From DASZVB01 sp035545855 (GTDB taxonomy: Bacteria; Myxococcota_A; Polyangia; Polyangiales; Polyangiaceae), in assembly GCA_035545855.1 (NCBI GenBank), contig DASZXK010000076.1:1-64000 (forward strand): DNA of 64,000 nucleotides. The letters are read 5' to 3'. The number at the start of each line of letters is the position of its first letter. Positions within the stretch are counted from its first letter, which is position 1. The position numbers and the translations under genes were made by a program. Below the pieces are notes generated by a model. That model worked only from the letters and a program-made list of their open reading frames with translations, did not search any database and was not told the DNA's origin. Below, in pieces: positions 25,105-33,118 of this stretch.

Positions 25105-25974
25105 GTGCGCGTCGGGTTCTTCACGTCCGGGGACATCGGCGGCGGGCATCTTTCTCGCGCGCTCGCCATTCGCCGTGGGCTCGCCCGCACGGGCAGGCCG
25201 TTCGAGTTCCGCGTCTTCTATGCGCGTCTCCCGCTGAGGCCGCCGGAGGAGCTCGACGTCGTTTCCGTGGACGCGGGGGAAGTGCTCGTCAATCCCGCGA
25301 CCGCGAAGGACAGCCTGACGGCGCGCGCCATCCGGGAATTTTCTCCCGACGTCCTCCTCGTGGACGTTTCCTGGTTCGAGCTCCGGCACGTGCTCCCGCT
25401 TCCGGGGATCGAGCCGTGGCTCCTCCTGCGGTGGGCGCATCCCGAGCTCCTCGGGGGGCCGCTGAATCGGGGTTTCCCGCGCGACCACTACGCCCGCATC
25501 ATCGCCATCGAACCCATCGCGTTTCCGGACATCCAGGATCGGATGGACCCCATCGTCGGGTGCAACCCGGACGAGTGTCATCCGCCGAGCGCGCTTCGGG
25601 AGCACCTCGGCGTGCCACTCGACCGGAAGCTCTCGCTCGTCGTGCAGACGGGCCTGCCGCACGAGATCGCGGAGCTCGAGGCGTACGAGCGGGAGCGGAG
25701 CCCGGACCACGTCGTCGTCGCGACGAGTCTCCACCACGAGCGGCGCCTCTTTCCGATCGCGCCGTATCTCCGGGGCGCCGATCGCATCGTGGGCGGCACG
25801 GGGTACAACCTGTTCTGGGAGACGCGGTGGCTCGGGCTAGCGGACAGAACGGAGCTCCACGTCTTCCGGCGCCTCGTGGACGATCAGGGGCCCCGGCTCC
25901 GCACGAAGGATACGCGCATGAAAGAGAACGGCGCGGACACGCTCGCGCGGGCTCTGTTCGGGTTCGGGCGCTGA
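25105..25974 (+). CDS. GT-B glycosyltransferase-like protein
   Basis: 289 residues from GTG 25105, 7 bases after the lipoprotein stop. The N-terminal GFFTSGDIGGGHLSRALAIR has the glycine-rich loop of MurG- and UDP-glycosyltransferase-like folds, and the C-terminal GGTGYNLFWET fits the nucleotide-sugar domain. It is somewhat short for the family (usually about 350 residues). The donor and acceptor cannot be told. It converges on the P450 gene with only 6 bases between them; the palindrome CTGACGGCCGTCAG at the junction could act as a terminator for both. Confidence 0.7.
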   Translation: MRVGFFTSGDIGGGHLSRALAIRRGLARTGRPFEFRVFYARLPLRPPEELDVVSVDAGEVLVNPATAKDSLTARAIREFSPDVLLVDVSWFELRHVLPLPGIEPWLLLRWAHPELLGGPLNRGFPRDHYARIIAIEPIAFPDIQDRMDPIVGCNPDECHPPSALREHLGVPLDRKLSLVVQTGLPHEIAELEAYERERSPDHVVVATSLHHERRLFPIAPYLRGADRIVGGTGYNLFWETRWLGLADRTELHVFRRLVDDQGPRLRTKDTRMKENGADTLARALFGFGR

Positions 25975-25980
25975 CGGCCG

Positions 25981-27324
25981 TCAGGCTCGCCGCGTCACCC
26001 GTATCCGCGTGCCGAGCTCCGGGAAGAACGTGATCGCCCGGCGCACGATGCGCACGGGAGCAGGCTGCGCGAGCTCGAGGTCGAAGCGATGGAGAATGGT
26101 GCCGAGGACGAGCTTCATCTCGTACTGGGCGAACGCGGCGCCGATGCAGCGGCGGACGCCGCCGCCGAACGGCAGGAACGAGAACGGATCCGGCGGGTTC
26201 TCGAGGAAGCGCTCTGGTCGGAACTCCTCCGGCTCATCGAAGACGCGCGGGTTTCTCTGCGCGAGGTAGATGCACGGCGCGACGACCGAGCCCGCGGGGA
26301 GGTCGTGGCCGGCGATGTGAAACGGCTTCTTCAGGACGCGGCCCACGACGGGCACGACGGGCCTGAGGCGGAGCACCTCCTTCACCGTGGCGTCGAGGTA
26401 GGGGAGGGAAGCGAGCACCTCCGGGTCGACGCCGCCCTCTTTCGTCGCGGAGCGGACCTCGGCGGCGAGCTTTTCGTACGTGCGCGGCGTCGTGAGGAGG
26501 CGCTCCACGGCCCAGGCGAGCGACGTCGCGGTCGTCTCGTGGCCGGCGGCGAGCGTCGTCATGAGCTCGTCGCGGAGCTCCGCGTCCGTCATGCCGTTAC
26601 CGTCCTCGTCCTTGGCTTCGAGGAGCATGCCGAGGACGTCCTCGCGATGCTTCCCCGTGCCCTCGGCGCGGCGCGCCGCGATCTGCCGGTAGAGGAGCCG
26701 ATCGGTGCGGTTTCGCCGCCGGAGGAACCACTTCCAGGGACGGCGCGCCTCGAGCTCCGGATGGCGCGAGAGGTACGTCATGGGGAGGACGAGGGCGCGA
26801 CTCTCCGCGAGAGAGAGCATTCGCCGCATCTGGTCCCGGAGCTCGGTCGCTTCCGCCCCTTCTTCCGCGCCGAACACGGTCCGAAGGATGATCTCGAGCG
26901 TGATCTCCTGCGTGTGCGGGTGGAGCGAGAACGGCGTCCGCTCCGGCCACTCTCGCGTGACCTGCTCCGTGATGTCGACCATCGTGCGGCCGTAGTGCCG
27001 CATGCGTTCTCCGTGGAACGGCGGGAGGAGGAGCTTCCGCTGCCGCATGTGCTCGGCGCCGTCGAGGAGGAGCACGGAGTTCTCTCCGAGGAGCACGCGG
27101 AGGATCCGGTTCACTTCGCCCGCGTGCATCTCGTCCGGCTTCGCGGTGAAGACGGTCTTGATGTCCTCGGGTTCGGTGAGGAAGACCATCGTCGCGGGCG
27201 GGAGCTTCACCGTGAAGGACGAGCCGTAGCGTTCACGGCAGAGCGTCAGGAACTCGATCGGACGGCGAATCCAGAAGACGGTCTGCGCCAGCATCGGGAG
27301 CGGCGGACCGGGTGGCAGCGACAT
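25981..27324 (-). CDS. Cytochrome P450
   Basis: 447 residues from ATG 27324 (MSLPPGPPLP, the usual Pro-rich start); the frame to 27441 is not needed. The I-helix oxygen motif AGHETT is at 260-265, the ExxR motif is in KEVLRLRP (E316, R319), and the heme-binding loop is FGGGVRRCIG with Cys393 as the thiolate ligand. All parts of an active P450 are present. P450s use NAD(P)H-derived electrons to oxidise organic substrates. No ferredoxin or reductase is adjacent and no biosynthetic cluster is visible, so the substrate is unknown. It belongs to the CYP102/CYP110-like broad class judged by motif layout only. Confidence 0.93.
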   Translation of the reverse strand: MSLPPGPPLPMLAQTVFWIRRPIEFLTLCRERYGSSFTVKLPPATMVFLTEPEDIKTVFTAKPDEMHAGEVNRILRVLLGENSVLLLDGAEHMRQRKLLLPPFHGERMRHYGRTMVDITEQVTREWPERTPFSLHPHTQEITLEIILRTVFGAEEGAEATELRDQMRRMLSLAESRALVLPMTYLSRHPELEARRPWKWFLRRRNRTDRLLYRQIAARRAEGTGKHREDVLGMLLEAKDEDGNGMTDAELRDELMTTLAAGHETTATSLAWAVERLLTTPRTYEKLAAEVRSATKEGGVDPEVLASLPYLDATVKEVLRLRPVVPVVGRVLKKPFHIAGHDLPAGSVVAPCIYLAQRNPRVFDEPEEFRPERFLENPPDPFSFLPFGGGVRRCIGAAFAQYEMKLVLGTILHRFDLELAQPAPVRIVRRAITFFPELGTRIRVTRRA

Positions 27325-27473
27325 CCGCGTAGTTTCGGCGTGTCGTTCTCGCGACGCGAGCGCGCGGAGGGACTCTTCTCCACGACATACCCACACCCAC
27401 GCACACCCACATTGGAGCACCCGTCTTCGAGGGGTATTCAAATGCGTGCCGTGCTAGAAGTGACTCACAGGGG

Positions 27474-28634
27474 ATGTCGGACGATCGTCAGCCGGCCGCG
27501 CGGCCCTCGTTGCTGGGCCTGGTGGAGAACCAGGAGGAGAACCTGCGCGCGTCTTCAGTGCGGGTCCTGCTCGGCATCTTCTCCCTCGCCGCTCAGCCCG
27601 TGTTCTTTCCGGCTGCGTCCGAGTTCGTCTGGGTGCTCGTGCTCTACGCGCTCGGCGCCATCCTGTTCCACCTCGCGATCCGTCGCGGCATCGGCGGCAC
27701 GGCGCGCATCGTCGCCGGTGGCGTCATGGACGTCGCGTTCATCACCTTCCTCGTCCACCGGATGGGCTCGCAGTCGACGGCGCTCGTCGCGGCGTACGTG
27801 CTCCCGGGCATGTTCAACGCGCTCGTCGTCGCGCCCGTCTGGGCGCCGCGCTGCATCGGCGGCCTCGCGATCGTCGGCTATGCGGCGGTCTGCTTCGCGG
27901 AGGCGAACGGGTATCTCGCCTACGGTCCGGATCTCGAGATGCGGATCGCCGAGCCCACGGTGCTCGGCGCCGTCCGGGCGACGCTCTATCTCTCGGCGTT
28001 CATCGCCGCCTCCACGTGGGTCTCCGAGCGCATCGCGAAGCTCGTTCGCGATCGGGAGATCGCCCTCCGCAAGGCGAACGCCCAGCTCGAGCAGCTCTCT
28101 CAGCGGGATCCGCTGACGCAGCTCTACAACCGTCGCTTCTTCGTGCAGCGCGTCCAGGAGGAGCTCGAGCGCGTGCGCCGCGGCCACCCGATGGCGCTCC
28201 TCATGATGGACCTCGACGGCTTCAAGCACATCAACGACAAACAGGGCCACCTCGCCGGGGACGAGCTCCTCCGGCGCATCGCGGCGGCCATCGGCGAGAC
28301 GACGCGGGTGATAGACGTCATCGGCCGCTTCGGCGGGGACGAGTTCGTCGTGCTCCTGCCGGACACGGACGCCGAGCAGGCGACCATCGTCGCGGAGCGA
28401 CTCGTGCAGACGGTGCGGAGCGTCGGCACGGAGGCGGACCCGAAGCGCCCCGTGACGGCGAGCGTCGGCCTCTCCTTCGCGCGCGCGGAAGACGACGTCA
28501 CCATTCTCCTGAATACGGCGGACGACGCCGCGTACCGGGCAAAGGAAGCCGGCGGGGACCGCTTCCTCGTCGCGACGGTGCCGGATCGGGAGAGCTTCTC
28601 GAGCGGGCCCCGCGCGAGTGTCCGCGCGGGGTGA
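27474..28634 (+). CDS. Membrane diguanylate cyclase (GGDEF)
   Basis: 386 residues. About six hydrophobic segments occupy residues 30-185. A short coiled linker (LRKANAQLEQLSQ) leads to the GGDEF domain from about 205. The active-site GGDEF is intact at 287-291 in RFGGDEF, and the inhibitory RxxD site (RVID, 278-281) lies five residues ahead, so product inhibition is expected. It should make cyclic-di-GMP from two GTP, under control of an unknown membrane-sensed signal. An EAL phosphodiesterase lies 8 kb away at 36451. Confidence 0.93.
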   Translation: MSDDRQPAARPSLLGLVENQEENLRASSVRVLLGIFSLAAQPVFFPAASEFVWVLVLYALGAILFHLAIRRGIGGTARIVAGGVMDVAFITFLVHRMGSQSTALVAAYVLPGMFNALVVAPVWAPRCIGGLAIVGYAAVCFAEANGYLAYGPDLEMRIAEPTVLGAVRATLYLSAFIAASTWVSERIAKLVRDREIALRKANAQLEQLSQRDPLTQLYNRRFFVQRVQEELERVRRGHPMALLMMDLDGFKHINDKQGHLAGDELLRRIAAAIGETTRVIDVIGRFGGDEFVVLLPDTDAEQATIVAERLVQTVRSVGTEADPKRPVTASVGLSFARAEDDVTILLNTADDAAYRAKEAGGDRFLVATVPDRESFSSGPRASVRAG

Positions 28635-28681
28635 GCCCCGGGGGATTGGGCAACGTCCGAGCGTCGCGGTAGGGTCCGCGC

Positions 28682-29782
28682 GTGAAACGCAGCACGGCCC
28701 GCCTGCTGATCCTGTTCGGGCTGTCGCTCGGGGCGATGGTCTCCGCACGGAGTCGGCACGCGAGCTCCCGCGTCGCCGAGCCGCATGTCGTCGCGCGCAT
28801 ACCCGAGTCTTCCCCCTGGTCGTCCCCGGAAGCCTGCGAGCGCGAGGTCTCGGCGGGCCACCGTGCGCAGCGACCGCCCGGAAGCGCGCGTCTCGGCGCC
28901 TGGAACGTACGCTGGTTTCCTGACGGGAACCCCGGGCGCCCGAAGCATGGAGGGCCCGGTCCGGAGCCCACGGACGTCCGCTGGCTCGCGTGCACGATCG
29001 CGTGGATGGACGTGGACGTGCTCGCGCTCGAAGAAGTGAAGGCGTCGCCGTCCGCCGCGACCGCGCTCACTGAGCTCCGCTCTCGGCTCGACGCGCTCAC
29101 CGGAGGCGCCCACCACGTCGAGGTCGATCGGTGCCCCGGAAATGGCCGCCAGAGCGTCGCGCTCCTCTGGGACGAGAGCCGCGTCCACGGCGAAGGCTTC
29201 CGGAACCTGGACTCCCTGAACCCCAACGGCTCCGCTTGCGACGAGCATCTCCGCCCGGGCTTCACGGGGTACTTTCGCTACCCGGGCGGCGCGGATTTCC
29301 ACTTCGTCGCCGTGCACCTGAAGAGCGGCGAGGCGGAGAAGGACCTTGCGCTCCGCGGCGCTTCGCTCCGCGGCATCCCGCAGGCGTTCCGCGATCTGCA
29401 GACGACGGCGCCGGACGCCGACGTGCTCCTCGCCGGGGACTTCAACACGATGGGTTGCCTCGACTGTCGCCCGAAGGTCCGAGCCGGGGAGGAGCTCGCC
29501 GTCTTCGGTCCGACGCTCGCGGCGCTCCCGGTGCCGTTTCGCGAGGTGGAGTCACCGGAGCGCTGCTCCGAGTACTACCGAGGCGAGGGCCAGCTCCTCG
29601 ATCACTTCGTCGCGAGCGCCTCCATGCAGGAAGTGCCGGTCGCTACCCGCGCCCACGTGGACGGCTACTGCGCGGCCGTCGCGTGCGCCCGCCAGGATCC
29701 GCACGCGATGCCCCGCGCGTACCGCGAGCTCAGCGACCACTGCCCGGTGCTGCTCGACGTCAGGAACCAGGACGTGGACTGA
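28682..29782 (+). CDS. Secreted endonuclease/exonuclease/phosphatase-family protein
   Basis: 366 residues starting at GTG 28682, with an N-terminal signal sequence. The EEP fold motifs are all visible: RLGAWNVRW, VLALEEVK, FVAVHLKSG, VLLAGDFNTMG and the final LSDHCPVLLDV. The family uses a divalent metal to cut phosphodiester bonds in nucleic acids, phosphoinositides or sphingomyelin. The signal peptide suggests action outside the cytoplasm, for example as a secreted nuclease, which fits a predatory or soil lifestyle. The stop is one base before the convergent nucleotidyltransferase gene end. Confidence 0.85.
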   Translation: MKRSTARLLILFGLSLGAMVSARSRHASSRVAEPHVVARIPESSPWSSPEACEREVSAGHRAQRPPGSARLGAWNVRWFPDGNPGRPKHGGPGPEPTDVRWLACTIAWMDVDVLALEEVKASPSAATALTELRSRLDALTGGAHHVEVDRCPGNGRQSVALLWDESRVHGEGFRNLDSLNPNGSACDEHLRPGFTGYFRYPGGADFHFVAVHLKSGEAEKDLALRGASLRGIPQAFRDLQTTAPDADVLLAGDFNTMGCLDCRPKVRAGEELAVFGPTLAALPVPFREVESPERCSEYYRGEGQLLDHFVASASMQEVPVATRAHVDGYCAAVACARQDPHAMPRAYRELSDHCPVLLDVRNQDVD

Positions 29783-29783
29783 G

Positions 29784-30464
29784 CTAGCGGCGCCCGGCCT
29801 TCTTCTTTCCGAGGGTCTTCTTCTTTCGCGCTCGACCGGCCTTCTTTCGCCGGCTGGGTGTGCCGCGTGTGGTTCCGGGTCGCGCGATCTCGAGCCCGAG
29901 GCGAGCGATGATCCGATCCAGGTCGATGAGAATTTCCGGACGATCGAGCGCCGCGCCGAGCTCTTCGACGCGGCGCCGCATCGCGGATAGGTCGATGGCA
30001 TCGCCGTGCATCTCGAGCAGGCGCTCGATGTCGGACCGGTCCCGTTCCCGCGCAGCAATCGCCTTGTAGACCACGAGATCCGCGGGCCGCGCGACGGGGA
30101 TCCGAGCCCGGCCCAGATCTCGGGGAGTCGCGTGATCGAGCGCGGCGTCTTCGAACGGCAGGAAAGACAGGCTCAAGTCGATGTCGATGCCGGAGGGGCG
30201 ATGGCGGAGTAGGAGCACGTGCGTCCGTTTGGCGAAGGCGACGGCGTTCTCGATGCGCGGCTCGATCTTCGCTCGCGACAGTCGCTCCACGAGGCCCGCG
30301 AGGTCGATGCCTTCCGCCCACAGTGCCACGTCCACGTCGTCCGTGAGACGTCTGACGCCGTGCGCGATGACGGCCACACCGCCGATGAGCATGTGTCGCG
30401 CCCCCGTTCTGCGGAGGACGTTTTCGAGCGCGACGAGCGCGCGTTCCAGTCCAGTGTCAGCCAA
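29784..30464 (-). CDS. Nucleotidyltransferase-fold protein
   Basis: 226 residues if it begins at TTG 30464, which overlaps the upstream stop; the frame stays open to 30605, so a longer N-terminus is possible. The motif LIGGVAVIAHGVRRLTDDVD has the Gly-Gly and paired-Asp arrangement of nucleotidyltransferases such as AbiEii, and GIDIDLSLSF supplies a third acid. The C-terminal 30 residues are an unusually Lys/Arg-rich tail. Proteins of this kind act as toxins in toxin-antitoxin pairs or as tRNA- or antibiotic-modifying enzymes; the overlap with a small upstream gene favours a pair. Confidence 0.7.
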   Translation of the reverse strand: MADTGLERALVALENVLRRTGARHMLIGGVAVIAHGVRRLTDDVDVALWAEGIDLAGLVERLSRAKIEPRIENAVAFAKRTHVLLLRHRPSGIDIDLSLSFLPFEDAALDHATPRDLGRARIPVARPADLVVYKAIAARERDRSDIERLLEMHGDAIDLSAMRRRVEELGAALDRPEILIDLDRIIARLGLEIARPGTTRGTPSRRKKAGRARKKKTLGKKKAGRR

Positions 30465-30693
30465 CGCCGAACGCTCGCCGTACGCGAGCCCACGTTCGAT
30501 GGAACGCGAGATTCTCTCGGGCTTCGGCGGCGGCGCGGCGCGCCGGAAGACGATTCGCCAAAGCCCGAAGTTCGTCGACCTTGCGAAGGGCGTCGCGGAA
30601 ATCATCCCGCCGGCGCGATTCCGCGGCGATCCGGCGGCCAGCGACGGTCTGCCCCCGAACCCAGCTCCGGACGGCTCTATCTCGCGTTTTCAC
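30457..30693 (-). CDS. Small basic protein coupled to the nucleotidyltransferase
   Basis: 78 residues from GTG 30693. It is rich in Arg and Ala and predicted helical (DRAVRSWVRGQTVAGRRIAA, DALRKVDELRALANRL). Its stop overlaps the likely start of the nucleotidyltransferase by 8 bases. This size and coupling resemble antitoxin or regulator partners of nucleotidyltransferase toxins, but the sequence is not recognised, and it could simply be a DNA- or RNA-binding accessory. Confidence 0.5.
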   Translation of the reverse strand: MKTRDRAVRSWVRGQTVAGRRIAAESRRRDDFRDALRKVDELRALANRLPARRAAAEARENLAFHRTWARVRRAFGVG

Positions 30694-30803
30694 GCGGCCA
30701 AGCGTACCACGCTCACCGGCCGCGACGCCGACGTCGCGAGACGCCCGAAGCCCGCAGGCCGAAAACTTCACGCCCTTCCACGTCGCATGCTCGAATATCC
30801 GGC

Positions 30804-31532
30804 GTGAACGTCGCCGAGTTTCGCGAAGCGCTGCTCGCCGTGATGGAGCGGAAGGTCCACTCCGCTTGGAAGGGGTTCACCTCCGGCAAGGTCCCGAAGG
30901 AGCGCCTGCATATCCACTTCGAGCAGGAGTTCGCGACGTACGTCCGGGATTTCCCCGTGATGGTCGGCTGGGCCTACGTGCAGTGCCCGGTCCCCGAGGT
31001 CCGTCGCGAGCTCGCCGAGAACCTCTACGAGGAGGAGACCGGCGGCCTCGTCGCGAAGCGCCCGCACCCCGAGCTCTTCCTCGAGTACCCGAAGGGCCTC
31101 GGGATGGACCTCCGCCGCTTCGAGAACGTGACGCTCCTCCCCGGCGCCGCGGCCTACCGCTCGCTCCTCGACGACCTCACCCGGAACCACGGCTGGGAGG
31201 TCGCGGCCGCCGTGACGACGCTCTTCATCGAGGGCACCGAGCACGAGCGCGGCGAAATCGACCCGAGCGCCCCGAAGCGCCCCACGCCGCCGCTCGAACA
31301 GCACCCGCTCGTCGTCCACTACGGACTCCCCCTCGAATCCCTCGCCCTCACGAAGGCGCACCGGAGCGTCGAGGGAAACCACCGTCAGGCAGCGTGGCGC
31401 ATCGTCCTGGAGCACGTGCCGGAGGCGTCCCGGTCGCGCGTCGTCGCGGCGATGGAGCGCGTGGTGCCGGCTTGGAAGACGTATCGCGACGGGGTCGCGG
31501 AGGCGTGCGGGCTCGTGCGCGAACCCGGCTGA
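30804..31532 (+). CDS. PqqC/TENA-like helical protein (possible iron-dependent redox enzyme)
   Basis: 242 residues from GTG 30804. The sequence is helical throughout, and the segments HFEQEFATYVRDFPVMVGWA, ELAENLYEEETG and HERGEIDPS have the layout of the PqqC/CADD/TENA superfamily, a seven-helix heme-oxygenase-like bundle. Members bind cofactors or a di-iron centre. Candidate ligands are Glu and His in these helices, but the set cannot be confirmed from the sequence. No pqq or thiamine genes are nearby, so the substrate is unknown. A GC-rich hairpin follows at 31536. Confidence 0.7.
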   Translation: MNVAEFREALLAVMERKVHSAWKGFTSGKVPKERLHIHFEQEFATYVRDFPVMVGWAYVQCPVPEVRRELAENLYEEETGGLVAKRPHPELFLEYPKGLGMDLRRFENVTLLPGAAAYRSLLDDLTRNHGWEVAAAVTTLFIEGTEHERGEIDPSAPKRPTPPLEQHPLVVHYGLPLESLALTKAHRSVEGNHRQAAWRIVLEHVPEASRSRVVAAMERVVPAWKTYRDGVAEACGLVREPG

Positions 31533-31535
31533 CGG

Positions 31536-31565
31536 CGGGCCCGGGCGTTTCTGCGAGGCCCGGGT
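31536..31565. terminator. GC-rich hairpin between convergent genes
   Basis: CCCGGGC and its complement GCCCGGG (with a G-rich extension) flank a short loop containing GTTTCTGC. It lies between the convergent genes ending at 31532 and 31584 and probably terminates transcription from both sides. There is no long T-tract. Confidence 0.45.
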
Positions 31566-31583
31566 CCACGTAGGCGTGGAGTT

Positions 31584-33011
31584 TCAGTCCCCGCCCGCGT
31601 CCTTGCTGCCGGCTCCGCCGGACGACGCCCCTCCGTTGGACGCGCCAGCGGCGCCGCTACCCCCGGCGGCTCCGCCGGAGCCCGACGCGCCGCCGCCGCC
31701 GGACGCACCGCCCTGGCCGCCGGCGCCACCGTTGCCGGTTCCCCCGGATCCGGCGGCGGGCAAGCTGCAGTCATCCTCGCTCGGCCGCGCGCCGACCGGA
31801 CACGGTTCCTTGGGGGACTGCACCTGGTAGACGTTCCCGATCAGCGCGGGCTTGGTATCGAAAACGAGGCCCATGGAAATCGCGTTGCAGTCGTCCGCCG
31901 TCGCGCCGGGATACTGAGCGACGTCCACGAGATTGCAGATGTTGTCCCGGAACGTTCCGTAGAGGTTCGCATCCCGGCAGAGCGGTAGATTCGTCGCCGG
32001 ATCCGGGAACTGGGAAAGTTGATGGAGCAGGCTGTTCACGAGCCAGCGGGCTTCCAGGACGCAGTTCTGGGCGACCCAGTTCCACACGCGGGGCATCGCC
32101 GTGTTCTCGACGAGATCACACTGGATGTGCGCATCCGTCATCTCGACCTGAAGGTTCACGGTGAGCTTGTCCGTGAGCGCGGTGACGAGACGCATCGCCG
32201 TCGTGTTCAGCTTCGTGACGATCTTGTGATTCGTCACATAGGCGCTCTTGTCGATGAATTTCGGATCCGAAACGTTCTTTCCGTCCTTCAAGGCGTCCGA
32301 CGCGATCGGCCATTCGTCGGTGCCGTCCCACTTCGGATGGGTTCCCTTCGCGCGCGGCGGGGAATCGAAAGGCGCGGAGACGAGCGTCGCGACGGTGACC
32401 TGATCGTCGTTCGCTTCCCCGTTGTAGTCCGTGAGGTGAACAATGACGTTCGTGACGCCTTGCTGGAGCTGCGTCGAGTAGATCTCCGAGCTGAACGTCT
32501 TGATGGCGTCCCGCGTGAGCTGGATGATCTGTCCGAGAGCGTTGTCCGTACCGCCGGGGCCGTCGGCCACGCCGAATCCCCACGAAGGCACGTTGCATTC
32601 CTGGCCCTTCTTCAGCGCGTCTCCGGTGCCGAACGTGCACTTGCCGTCCACGTCGAACCCGACGTCCAGGTAGTGCTTCGGTGGGTCCGTCGGATTGCTC
32701 GGCGCGTCCCCGAGGTCGATCTTGTACATGACGCCGATGGCTTCCTCGTCTCCGCCCCTCGTGATGACGTCGGAGTCGGCAGGCGGGTCGACCCATCGCT
32801 TCTCGACGCAGGCGGTGCTGCCACCACCACCGCCGTTGCCGCCGGTGTTCCCGCCGGCTCCTCCGGTTCCCGGCGAGCCGCCTTCGCCGCCACTGGACCC
32901 GCCGCCGCTGCCCGTGCTCGGCGACGGCTTGAGGAGGGTTTCGTCGTAGACCGAGCAGGCGACCGCGACCGCCGCGCCTGCGCCTAGAAGAGCCAGATAA
33001 GAGCCCCGCAT
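31584..33011 (-). CDS. Lipoprotein with Gly-rich N- and C-terminal linkers
   Basis: 475 residues. The signal peptide ends in VAVAC, giving mature CSVYDETLLKPS. A short Gly/Ser-rich linker precedes a globular domain of about 330 residues (YKIDLGDAPSNPTDPPKHYL, NLQVEMTDAHIQCDLVENTA) with scattered cysteines. The last 60 residues are again a Gly/Ser/Ala-rich repeat. The central domain is of a kind often seen in Polyangiales lipoproteins beside DUF4215 proteins, but I cannot name it. It is followed upstream by another large lipoprotein at 33119 in the same direction. Confidence 0.78.
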   Translation of the reverse strand: MRGSYLALLGAGAAVAVACSVYDETLLKPSPSTGSGGGSSGGEGGSPGTGGAGGNTGGNGGGGGSTACVEKRWVDPPADSDVITRGGDEEAIGVMYKIDLGDAPSNPTDPPKHYLDVGFDVDGKCTFGTGDALKKGQECNVPSWGFGVADGPGGTDNALGQIIQLTRDAIKTFSSEIYSTQLQQGVTNVIVHLTDYNGEANDDQVTVATLVSAPFDSPPRAKGTHPKWDGTDEWPIASDALKDGKNVSDPKFIDKSAYVTNHKIVTKLNTTAMRLVTALTDKLTVNLQVEMTDAHIQCDLVENTAMPRVWNWVAQNCVLEARWLVNSLLHQLSQFPDPATNLPLCRDANLYGTFRDNICNLVDVAQYPGATADDCNAISMGLVFDTKPALIGNVYQVQSPKEPCPVGARPSEDDCSLPAAGSGGTGNGGAGGQGGASGGGGASGSGGAAGGSGAAGASNGGASSGGAGSKDAGGD

Positions 33012-33118
33012 CGCTTACACCTATATCATCATGCGGCCCTGGGGCCACGGCTTCCGGGTCGAGAGACGCCCCGGGCGACGGGGCGGCAGGGGAGAGGGGG
33101 GTCCGTCGGGCGTGAACG

